Source: Eretmocerus hayati (lineage: Eukaryota; Arthropoda; Insecta; Hymenoptera; Aphelinidae). From it: a stretch of DNA of 64,000 bases. Numbering within the stretch: the first letter of the stretch is position 1; every line of letters begins with the position of its first letter. Shown in pieces: positions 33,540 to 46,800 of this stretch. The translations under genes were made by a program, and so were the position numbers. A model generated the notes under the pieces. The model was not told where the DNA came from. It ran no database searches and saw only the letters and a list, made by a program, of their open reading frames with translations. The DNA is taken from assembly GCA_029851415.1 (NCBI GenBank), contig CM056743.1, positions 71,879,186-71,943,185 of the forward strand, in the 5' to 3' direction.

Positions 33540-35995
33540 GATTGAATTGGGAACGAGGCCGAATTGTAGTGGTATCGATCCGGATAGGAACATTCTCATC
33601 CAATACACAGAAGTTGGGTTGGAGCGGATAGCCAAATTGAGGTTGTCCCTCTATTTGGCTTTGGATGTGGATTGGATTGGATTTATTCGAGCACAAGGCC
33701 GGATCAGAATGGGATTGATTTGGATAGAAATACTTCACACCAATACACCAAAGTTTGAGTGGAGCAGATAGGAGATCTGTTTCTCTACGTATATTCTGCA
33801 TTCGTGCGGATTAGATGAGTTCGACTTGGAAATGAGGTTGGATGGGAGTAGTATCAGTCCGGATAGGAATATTACGAACCAATCCACAGAAGTTGGATTG
33901 AAGCGGTTAGGCACATCGCGGTTCTCCCTCAATTCCGCTTCGGATGTGGATTCGATTGGATTCAATCGAGCCCAAGACCGGATGAGAATGGGATTGATTC
34001 GGATTGGAATACTCCCTTCCAATACACAAATGCTGGATATGAGCAAATAGGCACACTGTTGCTCTACCCCCATTAGGCATTGAATGCAGATTGGATTGCA
34101 TTGAATGGAGGCTAGGCCGAATCGAAGTGGTATTGATCCGGATTGGAGTACTCTCATCTAATACACAGAAGTTGGATTGAAATGGAAAGGCATATTGTAG
34201 TAACACCTCAACTTGGATCTGGATGCGGATTTGAACGGATTCAATCGAGCCCAAGGCCGGACTGAAGCGCAATGATCCGGATTGGAGTACTTTCATCAAA
34301 TACACCGAAGTTGGATTGAAGCGGATAGACACACTGGTGCTCTCATCCCATCACTCGGCATGAGATGCGGATTGGATCGTATTGAATTGGGAACCAGGCC
34401 GAATTGAAGTGGTAGTGGTCTGGATTCGCATACTCTCATCCAATACACAGAAGTTGGATTGGAACGGATAGGCGCATTGCTCTTCTCCCTCAATTTGGCT
34501 CTGAATGTTGATTGGATTGGATTGGATTGGATTCAATCGAGAACGAGGCCGGACCAGAAGAGGATTGATCCGGATCGGAACCCGAAACCCCCAAGTTTGA
34601 TTGATGTGGATAGGCACATTGCTGCTCTACCTCTATTCAGCATGATAAGCGGATTGGATCGCATTGGATTAAGGACATCGCCGGATTGGGATAGTATTCA
34701 TCCGGATTCGAGTATTAACATCCAATACACAGAAATTGGATTGAAGCGGATAGGCACATTGCGGTTCAAACTCAATTCAGCTCTGGATGCGGATTGGATT
34801 GGATTCAATCGAGTGCAAGGCCGGATTGAAGTGGTATTGGTCTGGATTGGCATACTCTCATCTTATACACGGAAGTTGGATTGAAACGCATAGGCACATC
34901 GCTCTTCTCCCTCAATTTGGCTTCGGATGTGGATTGGATTGGATTCAATCGAGCACGAGGCTGGACTGGAGTGGGATTGATCCAGATTGGAATACTGCCA
35001 TTCAATACCCCTAAGTTGGATTGATGCGGATAGGCACGTTGCTGCTCTTCCTCTATTTAGCTTAAGAAGCGTATTGGATCGCATTGAATTAAGGACATCG
35101 GCGGATTGAAATAGTATCGATTCGGATTGGAGAATTATCATCAAATACACAGGAATCGGATTAACACGGCTAGGCACATTGCGGTTCAACCTCAAATCAG
35201 CTCTGGATGCGGATTGGATTGGATTTAATCGAGTGCAAGGCCGGATTGGAGTGGTTTCGATCTGGATTGGGTAACTTCCATTCAATACCCAAATCATGGA
35301 TTGAAGCGTATAGGAAGACTGCTTCTTCAACCCCATCCGGCATAGGATGCGGACTGGACAGGATTCAGTCGAGGACAAGCCCGGATTAGGGAGGAAGGTA
35401 TTGATCTGGATTTGAAAACGTCTATCCAATACCCGAAAGTTGGATTGGAGTGGATAGAACAACTGCTTCTCTGCCTCCATCCGGCATAGGATGCGGATTG
35501 TACAAGATTTAGTCGAGGATAAGCCCGGATTGAAGTGGTATTGATCTGGATTTAGAAACTTCTATCCAATACCCCCAAAAATGAGATTGAAGCGGAGAGA
35601 AAGAGTGCTTCTCTGACCTGATCAGGCATTGGATGCGGATTGGACAGGATTCAGTCGATGGAAAGCACGGATTGGAGTGGTATTGATACGGATTGGGTAA
35701 CTTCCACCAAATACCCAAATCATGGATTGAAGCGGATAGGGAGACTGCTTCTCTGACTTCATTTGGCATTGGCTGCGGATTAGACTGGATTCAATCGGGG
35801 ACAAGCCCGGATTAGAGCAGTATTGATCCGGATTGGAATACTATCATCCGATACACCAAAATCGGATTGAAGCGGATAGGCATATGGCGGTTCTACCCCA
35901 ATTCGGCTTTGGCTGCGGATTGGATCGGATTCAATTGAGCACGTATTCGGATTGAGATGGGATTCATTCGGATTGAAATGCTCCTATCCAATACA
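33540..35995 (-). repeat. Type 1 satellite array, FB-B
   Basis: About seventeen ~140-bp monomers in the orientation opposite to FB-A (GGATTGGATTCAATCGAG, AGTGGTATTGATCCGGATTG, TCCAATACACMGAAGTTGGATTG). No LINE insertion is present at the position where FB-A has one. The near-identical 297-bp dimers of FB-A are not evident here, which suggests local homogenisation in FB-A alone. Confidence 0.85.
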
Positions 35996-35999
35996 CCAA

Positions 36000-36423
36000 A
36001 GTTGTATTGGAATGGTATTTACCTGGATTGAAGCGTCGTAAGTTAAAACATTCTTTCTGGATTCACAGGGATCAGAGTCTCTCCCTAATTGTGTACCGGA
36101 ACGGATTTGACTCAATCTTCCGTTTCTTCATTGAGTTGTATTCGGCTCTAACCTCGTGAATACTGGATTGAACCCGATTACATTGAGTCGAGATTTCGTT
36201 TATAGATTCGGATTCATCCGTGATCTACTCATAAGTCCTATAGATGCGGATTCATTCAATGCTTCAATCCCGCATTCAGCCGGACTAGGTCCCTCGGCGG
36301 ATGCAAATCGATTGAACCTCAATGCCACTTTTCTCGCGTGCGGATAGACTTGGTAGATCCGGATTGGTTCGGACTCATCCGGATGGCTTTTGTATACGTT
36401 TCTATCCATCTCTTGCAGCAGGG
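36000..36423 (-). repeat. FB-B right terminal domain
   Basis: Mirror of the FB-A left terminal domain (15603-16015), ending in ATCCATCTCTTGCAGCAGGG. It retains CTCTAACCTCGTGAATACTG and the CGCGTGCGGATAGACTTGG block. Confidence 0.75.
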
Positions 36424-36488
36424 CCCTCTCCCGGAGTGGGATCCTGTGGAACTGATGGGAGTGAAGTCATAAACGTAACGATGCGGAG

Positions 36489-38022
36489 TGTTGACGACCC
36501 CGTGTGTTAACTTTGTGTCTCAAGTTGCGCATCTCGAGAAACAACTGGTTGCGCAAGTCATAATTTTCATAGATTTTCTTAATTTCAAGAGTCATATATT
36601 TTCTTTTTGAACGGTTCTTAGTTTGAACCTCCAGTAGCCGTTGAGCAGTTCAATGCCCGTAAATTTACATGTGTACATCTATGTGACATCGTGTGATGTC
36701 CCTACCTTTAGCAATACCCGCCTTTGCTCAAGTTCGCGGCTTTTCGGCTGGCCCGCGAGCCGATGATTTTCAGTTCAGCGCACGATAGCGCAGTAGAAAG
36801 ACCGCAAGTCTAGCTTGTTTTCGTGCGATGTTCCCGCCTTCTGCGGCATCGCAAATATTTCTCGCGGCTCGGACGGACCCCAATTTTCGAGTAATTTTAA
36901 TTAGTAATGGAATTAGTTAGTTTAGTTTAGCCTAGGTTACTCTAAATGAAGAGAAACTTATTCTTTGCTAAACTCGCGAGTGTTTATTCCAAAGTTATCA
37001 CCCCGACTTTCCTCCATTCAAGCTAATTTGCTTTTATGCATTTTTTTATAATGCGCATCACCATTTTTTCTGGTCCTTCGAGCCGGATGATCTGTGCCTA
37101 GGATCATCCGGTCGAGGAAGTCGAGGTTGAATTCACTCGTGAATTCCATGCGCACCAAAATTTTGGTGCAATTCGGGTCCGTCTCGCGATCGTGATTGAG
37201 TCGACGATCTATATCGCGAGTGCACTGTATAGTGTTGTGTGTGAGTGGCTTTTCATCATCGCCTTCCTGCGATCGAGTTCTCAAAAATCTGTTGAGGACT
37301 CAGCCATCACCTGGTGCACCGTGTCAAGAGGACAATCGTGCGCAAGGGCATCATCGAGGCTGCGATCGAGTCCTGACGGTGGCATTTCCAGCCATCTGGA
37401 CTCAACGGATCGCACCCAGGAGGTAGTGGAGCCTTGGACATCGTCGCCGAGGTATCCCCACTACCCACATCATACGATCCAGCAGTTGCGAGTTGGAACG
37501 GGCGCCCCACTCGGAGACCGCCGAGGGGAGCGGGGAGAGAAGAGAGAGAGCAGCAGTGGAAGACATATCTCTCGTCCGTCTTCACCTGTTCATCCGCCGA
37601 GCTTTCAAGCTCCGAGAGCCATTTGGTGACGTATATGAGTATCATATATCAATATCTCTCTCTCTCATATATACTCTTCATATATATTTGCATTCCTCGC
37701 AAGTTTCTCCTCCGCGCGCGCTCCGTAATGCATGTATGCGTTAGCTCGTTCGCTCGCACTGTATATCGCATTACAACAGCTGATCTTCAGCTGTAAGTTT
37801 ATACACGGGTACATTTCGTTTCTGATGTGTTTCTCGAATCTATTCGGCATATTCGAGCACGTAGCAACTTCTTCGCGTGCGTCTCGTTTTTAGCCTAGAT
37901 ATCTCGCGCTCAGCAGACGTGTACTTGTGAATGTGCGAGTTTCTTGAATCTAATAGATTTTTAGTGACGTTCACCTCGCGTTTCCTTTAGCCACTTGGTA
38001 ATTTAGCACTTTTATCATTGCT
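36489..38022 (+). promoter_or_regulatory. Probable BEL/Pao LTR and leader
   Basis: Non-coding upstream part of the retrotransposon. It has (CT)n and TATATA-rich tracts at about 37640-37690 and a GC-richer stretch at 37300-37620. Open frames here overlap in several phases and have no family signature. Boundaries are tentative. Confidence 0.4.
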
Positions 38023-40230
38023 ATGTCTAAAGAATGGAAGGCCGAGCTGACTAACGAAATTATACGTCAGTGCCGGGAACTGGAGCGAATCAGTAATTTT
38101 CGAACCAATACGTCGAAACAAAAGGCTGCTGATGCCTTCACGTTAGCAGATTATGAAATTCGAGATCGTCTTTTGGAGTCGTATTGGACAAAATTTCAGG
38201 ATCGGGATTATAAGATACGATCTCATCAGTCTGAATTTAAAGATTCAGAATATTTCAAATCCGATCTGTATGATGAAGGTATGTCCGCGTATCTGAATAC
38301 CAAATCTTGACTACAAGAACGCATCTCTGAAAAGCGGGAGGTGTTAGACGCGGCGCGCCCACCCATCCATAACGTGACACCCACCCCTTCAAATTCATAT
38401 TTGGAAAAAGTGAAACTTTCAAAATTTGACGAAAAACAAAGGGACTGGCAAAGTTTCAAGAGTAAATTCTCAGCACTCGTTCTGAGAGATGTCAACATGA
38501 AAGACGTGGTCAAATTTCAGCATTTATCCAACTGTTTGGAGGGGGCTGCCGCTAGCAAGTTGAAGGGTTTTGAAACGGTAGAGGGCAGTTTTGCGTCGGC
38601 TTGGAAAGCATTGTGTAATCGGTATAACAATCGGTATTTGAGATTCTCAACTCATTTCAACACGATTCTGCGTCTTCCTAGCGCATCAAGTGAATCGGGT
38701 GAACATTTGAGTGAACTTCTGAATACTGCTAATGAGAGTCGTAACGTATTTACTTCACTCGAGCTTCCTGGCGAACATTGGGATATGGTTTTCATTCAAT
38801 GCATCGAATCGAAATTAGCACCTGCGACTCGCTTGGATTGGGCAAAAGTGCTGGAGAAAATTGAAGATGGCGAGTTTCCAACATTTGCTGTTTTCGAAAA
38901 ATTCTTGGAAGACAGAATCAAGACTTTGGACGTTGTAGAGGTCGATTTTGCCGTCGAATCGTCATCCGATTGCACGGAAAAATCGTCGGCGAAACATTCA
39001 AAGAAATCGCATGGTCAATCCGAACCGAAACAAGTTTCGATGCATGCTACGTCTCAAAAACCAGAAAAGGAAACTGATCCTTGCGTCATTTGTCAGGGAG
39101 CCCATTACATTAGTAAATGCGAGGAATTTTCTTCTCTTCCTCAGGTCGAGTGCAAACAGGTGGCTGTGTCGAAGGGTTTGTGCCTCAATTGCCTCAGCAC
39201 TCGTCACAAGGTTGATGCCTGCAAATCCAAGTTCCGGTGCTTCGTTTGTAGTGAAAAGCACCATACCAAGATCCATCAGGAAAATCAAGGCTCAAAGTCC
39301 GGAGGGCAGTCTTCATCAACTGCCTCTGGCAAAGCGAGCACACATCTGACGTCGATGGAGACAACAGACAATTTTTCGACGTTTTGCAGCGACAGGCAAC
39401 TCCTGGCTACTGCCGTTGTGATTCTTCAGTCGGAAGATGGCTTGTCTATAACGGCGCGTGCATTGCTAGATTCTCGTGCAGAGCAATGTGTGGTATCTGA
39501 ATATGTTGCTCAATCTTTATCATTGAAGCGTGACTCCATTCGGGTTGTCATTAATGGCACTGGAGGCACAACAAATGCTGTATCTTAGAGCAAGGTATCG
39601 CTCTGTTTGAAATCATCGCGAGATCCTAATTTCACTTCCAATTTTTCAGCGCTGGTTCTCAAGAAGGTGTCCAGTCTGTTGCCTCGTAAACCTGTCAAGT
39701 TCAATGGGGATTGGAGTCACTTGGAGGGCCTCGATCTAGCTGACCCACACTATGGCGTTCCAAGCAGAGTTGACGTCATTCTGAATTCTGCTGTCTTCGA
39801 AGCTGCTGTCCTACCAGGTGTGCGCAAAGCCAAGGACCCCCTCACGGCTCCAATTGCTCAAGAGACGGTCTTCGGATGGGTTTTGATCGGCAACACGGAG
39901 TCTGATGACCTTACAGATGGTGTTGTCACAATGCACCACATATCTGTGGACAATGCACTGTCGGACGCTGTGGCAAGATTCTGGGAAACTGAAGAAATTC
40001 CCAAAATTCCTCAGTTGCATCCACAAGATCAAGAATGTCTCGATCATTTTGAGCGAACATGCTATCGCAACGCTCAGGGACGGTACGTCGTGGAACTACC
40101 CTTCTCCAAGCCACCTGCATTCCGGGGAACGGAGGAAATTGCCGCGGCTTGTATGACCCGACTGGAACGAAGGTTCGCTCGTCAGCCGGAACTTGCAGTG
40201 GCTTCGCGCGATTCTAATCAAGAACTATGA
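38023..40230 (+). pseudogene. BEL/Pao gag-protease polyprotein with two in-frame stops
   Basis: One reading frame of 736 codons is interrupted by TGA at 38308-38310 and TAG at 39586-39588, both in frame; the ATG at 38023 follows the leader. The order is gag-like N-terminus; a capsid-type region (VKLSKFDEKQRDWQSFKSKF, residues ~125-145); zinc knuckles at ~351-367 (CX2CX3HX4C), ~387-401 (CX2CX4HX4C) and ~405-419; then a BEL-type aspartic protease starting LLATAVV with RALLDSRAEQ at ~480-488. The catalytic triplet is DSR here, while the family usually has DSG. A post-protease segment with VFGWVLIG precedes the truncation. Such proteins form retroviral-like particles and mature the polyprotein; this copy cannot. 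Confidence 0.85.
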
Positions 40231-41345
40231 GGACTGAGACTCTTTGACGTTCTTTCGAATATTCTGAGAGCCCCCCCCCCCTTTCCGGCCGATTCCCGAC
40301 GCTCACCTAATCAATGAAGGTTTAGGAACGAAATTTCAATAATTCCCGAAATTCGGCGCAGGACTTCGTTCTTCGACTTTTTTGGCGATTCTTTCCAGAT
40401 GATCCACATGGTAGATAATGTTCCTAGAGCAAGCAAAAATGACATATGGAGCATGTCCGACGAGTGAGCAGCCTTTTCCTATCATTTCCACTTTTATAGG
40501 CCAAAAGTTGGAAGTTTTCGAGATTCCTCCATGTGTTCCCAGGAGCTCATGCATTGAATTGAGATACGATGAAACGTATGCCTTGGAAATTTTTTCGAAA
40601 TTCCAATAGAACCAGGGGATCGGAATCATTGATCTCATAGCAGCACTAACCTGATGGTACCGGGATAACAATCGTGGTTGAATCTCGAAGATATTGGATA
40701 GATTCCAATGCCGATGGAGAGACGTTGGTTCTCATCTCGGGATCTAGAATCGTTGCATATTCTCCTTGCGTATATCTCATGAGCATTGAATTGCACCACT
40801 TGCAGGTTCTTCAACATCATCTCCGCTATGATGCACTTAATTGTCTGGAGGTCCATACCCATTCCTGTGAGTATGAGGAGGTCAGGACTCGTGTACTGTT
40901 GTTAATACGGGCTTGCAAGCTTGCAAGGGAAGGAAGGGGGTCAAGGTGTTATGTCAACGAGTTCACTGGAGATCATCTCATTGCTGCATCCCAAATCCAG
41001 TAACCCTATCAAGATTCCAATGTGACCTAGAACCTTGATCCCTGAGAGCATTCAACACGATGACCTCAAGGTTCCTCTTCAATTCTAGAATAAGCAACAA
41101 TTTCGGCGATGGTCAAGAAACGAGGAGCAAGCTGTACATGCCAATTCGGCAGATTCTGCATAGAGCAACGCCATCACTCCATATGCATTCTGAAATTCTC
41201 AGTGAACATCGTTCATGTTAAGATGAGGGTCTCTGATCATGTCATTCAAGGTCACCTCAGACCAACACGTACATGTCGGCTTCATATTCTCCGATGAGGT
41301 CCTCTAAGCTCAATATCTTGTCAACAGTGTCCTGACAGCAGGTGT
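40231..41345. other. Unassigned sequence between BEL remnant and LINE
   Basis: About 1.1 kb with a 13-base poly-C tract near 40270. The ORFs at 40336-40671 (minus) and 40674-41003 (plus) have no recognisable domain and are not supported as genes. The stretch ends in a (GATA)n tract. Confidence 0.4.
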
Positions 41346-41386
41346 ATGATAGATAGATAGATAGATACATACATAGATAGATAGAT
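41346..41386 (+). repeat. (GATA)n microsatellite at LINE insertion point
   Basis: GATAGATAGATAGATAGATA with an internal ACATACATA interruption, ending GATAGATAGAT directly before the first base of LINE copy 1. The same GATAGATAGAT word precedes LINE copy 2. Confidence 0.9.
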
Positions 41387-42341
41387 CCTCCCAGGAACCG
41401 TGTTGAGGTAGAGCATTCTCCATGCTACTGGGTGCGTCCACAGGGTGTGGATAGTGGCACGGCCAGAGTAACTGGGGATTGATATGATCCTCAGTATCTC
41501 TGGTTACTCGTGAATATGCAGAGTATGCAAAATAAGCGAGCGCAGACAAGGAGTCGCAGATACACAATACAACATCACACTGACACAATAAGTGAACCCG
41601 CGTGGACATTCTGAGCCGACCGACGACGGCCTTGCTGACTTCGAGGGGCACACCGAAAGTTGGTGAGAAGCAACGCGGTGACCTTGTCGATACAGGGTAT
41701 CTCTATCGTATATGCATCGGATCACAAGAGTGAAGCGAGGGCCCGAATCAAGTCGGGCATTCTCTCGCTGAGTGGTAACACGATCTTCCCCAAGGATTCA
41801 CAAAAACCCTCTTGGGGATAAGGATCGGCCGAACTAGGGAGTGCTACCACGATACCAGTTGGCATGGCGATTGGTCGGGACTCCGGTGGAAACGCGGGCG
41901 AGACTGACATTACACTGACACCACACACACAGCGCGCCACTCACGCCACCAGTGCAACAGTCCCCGGGAGGGGATCCTTCCACTGCTGTGTCTGAACCCA
42001 CTCTGGAGGGTACCGCGTTAAAACCAGTGATCGCTCCTGGGCCGCCGGTAGTAGGGGGACCCGAACCCCACGCTAACCACTAGGGAAGGCAGTCCCGCAC
42101 AACGGTAGGGGGGATACCCCAAATCCCGCTCCTGTGGTAGTGCCGGTTGGTGACCGAACGGGACCATGCTGCAGGGTGCGGGGGTTGGAACGTCATCTGA
42201 GGCCACCGGACTGTAGGCGCGGTCGGCAAGTGGGAGGATCCAAGAACGGGGTACTCGGACTGGTGGGCGGGGGTAGGTGGGACCACTAACACAAATAGAG
42301 ACACAGTAATCCGAGGGGGATAGGAGAGAAGGCGAAAAAAA

Positions 42342-43879
42342 ATGGCAGAAACAACAACGAATTTGGAAATTTTCAGAGCGAATCTGCCAACTGGGTGTCC
42401 CCCCCAAACACAACCATCAACATCAAACAAGGAGAGAGTTGATGCAGAAGAGATGGAGACTGGCGAAGGAAAGACGCCTGGCGCCAGTCAACAGAGGTTA
42501 CGCAGAACTAATTCCGCTGACCTCAAAACGAGCTGGGGTAAGTTCAAAGAGGCTCACACGAGAGAGGAAGAACTCCTGGAGAGAATCCTCAAGGTACTCG
42601 ATGACATAACCAAGGAAGTCAACGAGCACGCGACAGCAAAGAAGTCGACCAAGAGGCTTGTACAGAAGGCCAGCAGCCTACGTGAAGGGCTAGAAGCTGC
42701 TAGTACAAGAGCTTCAGAAATGAGAGAGGCGATCAGCTCCAGCCTAGAGATAATGGCCGAGGACTCCGCTGGATCAACATTCTCGCTGGCCCCACCTCCA
42801 CAAAGAGCGGGATGGGGGAGCCAAACGAAGAGAGGCCGCACAAGCCCCATCAATAGGGACCAGGAAGCCGATATCAAAAGAGCAAAGAGAGCAGCCCTCA
42901 AACCGGAGCAGCTCAATTTTGCAGGACAAGGGGCTGGACTGTTCAGGACACCCCCATCCACGCCAGGGACACCAATGACAACCTGGTCCGATAACGGTCA
43001 GCTCTCGGACGCTGGTTCCGGCTGGCAACTTGCGGGACGGAACAAGGGACGTAGGGGAAACGAGAGGCGTCCCAAGGATCAGGGGAGAGCCGAAAAGAAG
43101 AAAAAGAAGAGGAAGAACAAGGGGAATAGGCGAAGGACTGACCCGACGCACTCCTCATAGAAGTGAAGGAAGATGGTTTGTCCTACGCGGACATGATCAA
43201 GAGAGTCAAGCAAGGAGACGAAACGAGGCAAGTGGCTTCAAAAGCCTCCAAACTCCGGAAGACGAAAGAGGGTCATCTACTTATCGAGCTCGAGAAGGGG
43301 GTGAAGGCAGAGGTCGTTGAGGATGCCCTTAAGGGGGCGATCCAAGACGCCGGAGAGATACGACGGCTTTCCCCAACGATCACGCTGGAAGTGCTTGACC
43401 TCGACGACGTGAGCACACTCCCGGAAGTTAAGGAAGCCTTCGTAAGGGAACTCGGAGCAGAGCATGCAGGCAGCATCACGACCCGGACCATCCGCCCAGG
43501 ATACAGGGGTACTCAGATTGCGGTGATCACACTGCCAGAGCGGCTCGCTAAAGAAGTGCTGGCAAAAGGGAAAGTCCGGGTAGACTTCGTTAACGCGCGG
43601 GTCTGGGAAAAGGGCGGAATCCCGAGATGTTACAACTGCCTGCAATACGGGCATTTGTCCGCAAAGTGCGACAAGCCACAAGTGAGGCGGGCAAAACGCT
43701 GCTTCAACTGTGGGGGAGAAGGCCACATAGCAGCGGTATGTGTTACCGGAGAGCAGAAATGCCTGAGCTGTGAGGCCCTCAAAGAGGACCACAAATACAA
43801 GTCAGGCATGCAGTGCTGCAAGGCCTACCAGCAGGCGCGAGCAGCATGTAAGGGCCGGAAGAAGCGCAAAGATGGCTAG
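42342..43879 (+). pseudogene. LINE ORF1 (gag-like), split by one frameshift
   Basis: The first 272 codons (42342-43160) are charged, with a coiled-coil-like stretch (residues ~70-135) and a Lys/Arg-rich tail. The homologous downstream half (43163-43879) is in another frame. Copy 2 reads continuously through the equivalent point (its frame goes into RPDALLIGLKEDG), so copy 1 appears to have lost one base near 43139. The second half has knuckles at its residues 156-169 and 180-193 (both CX2CX4HX4C) and a third CX2CX6HX7C at 200-218. Such proteins bind the element RNA and form the RNP. Its stop overlaps the ORF2 start by 8 bases (ATGGCTAG). Confidence 0.8.
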
Positions 43880-46800
43880 TTTCCTGCAAGCGAATCTCTG
43901 CAGGAGCAACGATGCTCACAGTCTACTCGAAGCAGAGGCCTCAAGACTGGGAGCAGACGTCCTCATCATCTCCGAGCAGTATCTCCGAGAAGAGCGACCA
44001 CGAACCACGGAAGACCTTGGGAGGGGATCGCCTATCCAAGTCTGGAACGTGAGCCTTACAGAGACAAGAAGACCGACCGAAGGGACGGGCTTCGCCCGAA
44101 GAGTCATCGGCGATATTGCGGTGTATAGCTGCTATTACTCACCGAACGCACCGATGAATGTCTTCCTTCGGGAACTGCGGGAACTCGAGGATAGTCTGAG
44201 ACAGTGGAGAGGCCTCGCTATAGTAGCGGGGGATTTCAACTCCAAAGCTCCAGCCTGGAGTGGAGGGCCAGAGGATGAAAGAGACAACGCGCTGGAAACA
44301 ACCATGGCCCAATTGGACCTGGTTTGCCTCAACGAGGTAGGAAAGGCGACATGGCACAGAGGGGCATCATCCTCAGTGCTCGACTTAACGTTTGTTAGCG
44401 CGCCTCTCATGAGACGAGTCACGAAGTGGCAGGTCCTTGACTCGGAAACGCTCAGCGACCACTGCCATATCTTCTTCAAGATAGACCATGGCCGAAATGC
44501 AGGCATAGCACGGCAGATCGAGGGATGGCAAGTCCGCAAACTGGACGAGGAAAGCTTCAGAGAAGCAATCCTGAGAGCAGAGGACCCCGGAGAAGAGCTC
44601 TCGCCGGAGGAGACGGTATCGAGCGTCATCCGGTCCATCACCCGAGCCTGCGACGCCTCCATGCCGAGGAGGGAGCAACCCCGGTTCGAGAAGAGGCAAG
44701 TATACTGGTGGAACGATGAGATCAGGGATCTTCGCTGCAGCGCAAACGCTAAGAGGAGGCGAGCGAAGCGAGCGCGCAAACGTGGACGTCCATCAGCGGC
44801 AGCAGACGAAGCGGCCTACAAAGAGGCGAAGAAGCTGCTTCGGGATGCCATCCGTCGCAGCAAACAAAAATGCTGGTCGGAGCTATGCAACATGGTCGAT
44901 CAAGATCCGTGGGGCACACCGTACCGGGTGGTCATGAGCAGACTGCGATTGAGAGACGGACCAACAGCGCCAACTGACAAAGAGTCAGTTCTACGAATTG
45001 CCAGGGCACTCTACCCGAGAGGGGAGCCCAGACTCACATTCCCTGGGTTCATCTCCGACCCAATCCCCCTCTTCACCGAAGAAGAGCTAAGACGAGCCGC
45101 TACAAGACTGGCGAATGGTAAGGCCCCGGGGTTGGATGGTATCCCTAATGAAGACCTGAAAATAGTGGCTAGAGAGCAGCCTACCCTGCTATTGAAGCTG
45201 TTCAATAAGTGTCTCCTTGCGGGAGTGTTCCCAAAAGTGTGGAAACGGCAGAAGCTAGTCCTCATCCCCAAGGGGAAGGGTGGAGAACCAGCGGAGCCAT
45301 CATCGAATCGGCCACTCAATATGCTGGACAACATCGGGAAGATGTATGACCGCATGATCCTAAACCGGGCGGAGGAAGAGTATGAGCATAGCGGAGGGAT
45401 GTCCCCGATGCAGTTTGGCTTCCGCAAGGGGCGCAGTACAATGCACGCAATAGAAAGCGTACAAGACAGAGTTCACAGAGCGCATACAATGGCTCCCCAA
45501 CCAGGAGGAGGGTTTTGTGCCATAATATGCTTGGATGTGAAGAACGCTTTCAACACAGCAAGCTGGGAACGGATCTATAGGTCCCTAGATGGAAGAGTCC
45601 CCCCTCACCTGCTCGCAGTCATCAGCGATGGGCTGCGTGACAGAGTCCTCGTATGTGACACCGATGAGGGAAGGGTTGAGCTGGAATTATCTGCAGGGAT
45701 AGCTCAAGGATCCGTGTCAGGACCGTTTAAATGGAACACGCAATACGACGAGTTCCTGAACATGAGTCTTCCAGATGGGGCAGAACTCATTGGCTTCGCG
45801 GACGATGCGGCATTAGTCGTGGTCGCCGAAACCGCGTGGCAAGTGGAGTGTGTGGCCAATGAAGCTCTCTACCGCATTGGTCAATGGTTCCCTGAGAACG
45901 GGCTGGAGCTTGCCGAGCACAAGTGCGAAGCGATGCTAGTCACCAAGAGGAGGAGTTTCGAAACTCCCGTGTTCTCCATCAACGGGTACGAGATTCCACT
46001 CAAGAGGGAACTTAAGTACCTTGGGGTTTGGTTTGATGACCGATGGAGCTACAAGGCACAAGCCAGAGAAGCAGCGCTGAAGGCAGACAGGGTCGGTGGC
46101 GCCCTCCAGCGGCTCATGCCAAACATTGGTGGCCCCAAGCCAAACAGAAGAGTCTTACTCAGCACCGTGAGCTATTCCATCATGCTGTACGGTGCACCAA
46201 TTTGGGGGCAAATAGCTAGAGGGTCCGTAATCGATGCAAAGCTAGGTCCAGTCCAGCGGCGTTTCGCGCTACGGACGATCAGTACTTATTGCACGGTGTC
46301 CGACCACGCAGCCTGTGTGCTTGCGGGTACACCACCCATTCGAATGCTTGTAGCCGAGAGAGTGCGGGTATGGAAACGCCAAGAAACCCTCAAGAGCGAT
46401 GGAGTCGTGCTCAACCCCACTCGCAAGGCCCTCATACGAGACGTCGAGAGGGGGGAGACCGACGAAGAGTGGCGAAAAGAGTGGGAGAGCTCAACGAAAG
46501 GGAAGTGGACGCGAAGGCTGATCCCCAACATAGCCAGGTTGATCGATCGAGCTCACGGAGAGCTGGATTACCGGCTGACGCAAGCGTTTAGTGGGCATGG
46601 CTGCTTCGGAGAGTACCTGGAGCGGTTCCAGAAGGGGGAGACCCCGGTCTGTCAGATGTGTGCGGCAGACTGGGACGATGTGGAGCATGCACTCTTCCAT
46701 TGCATGAACACAGCTACGGAGAGAGCGGAGCTCGTGAACTGGCTTGAAAATCAGATCAACCCTGAGAATCTATTGCCATTCATGCTCCGCAACAAAGAGA

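Larger units (their letters stand above)
27817..36423 (-). mobile_element. FB-B, 8.6-kb foldback-type element
   Basis: Same ends as FB-A (CCCTGCTGCAAGAGATGGAT at 27817, complement ending 36423), with the same terminal domains, core and arrays in opposite orientation. Its flanks (CTCGTCCG, CCCTCTCCC) differ from those of FB-A, so it is a separate insertion and not only the other arm of an inverted duplication. A clear flanking duplication is not visible. Differences: it lacks the LINE of FB-A and contains a 2.8-kb TTAA-flanked element. No transposase was recognised. Confidence 0.8.
36489..40230 (+). mobile_element. Decayed BEL/Pao LTR retrotransposon, 5' part
   Basis: A gag-protease reading frame at 38023-40230 is preceded by a 1.5-kb non-coding leader. 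A TG-starting candidate for the 5' LTR begins at 36489 (TGTTGACGACCCCG), but I could not fix the LTR/leader boundary or a primer-binding site. No reverse transcriptase, RNase H, integrase or 3' LTR follows; coding similarity stops at 40230, so at least 3 kb has been lost. The element sits 65 bp beyond the end of FB-B. Confidence 0.75.

Noticed and set aside
15602..36423. One single inverted duplication spanning FB-A and FB-B
   Set aside because: The two copies have unrelated flanks, and FB-A interrupts a module with intact paralogues, which points to separate insertions.
37192..37796. Several overlapping ORFs upstream of the BEL gag
   Set aside because: They overlap in different frames and strands in a GC-richer leader and have no domain; treated as LTR/leader.
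40336..41003. Possible host exons at 40336-40671 (minus) and 40674-41003 (plus)
   Set aside because: No recognisable domain and no supporting splice or context evidence.
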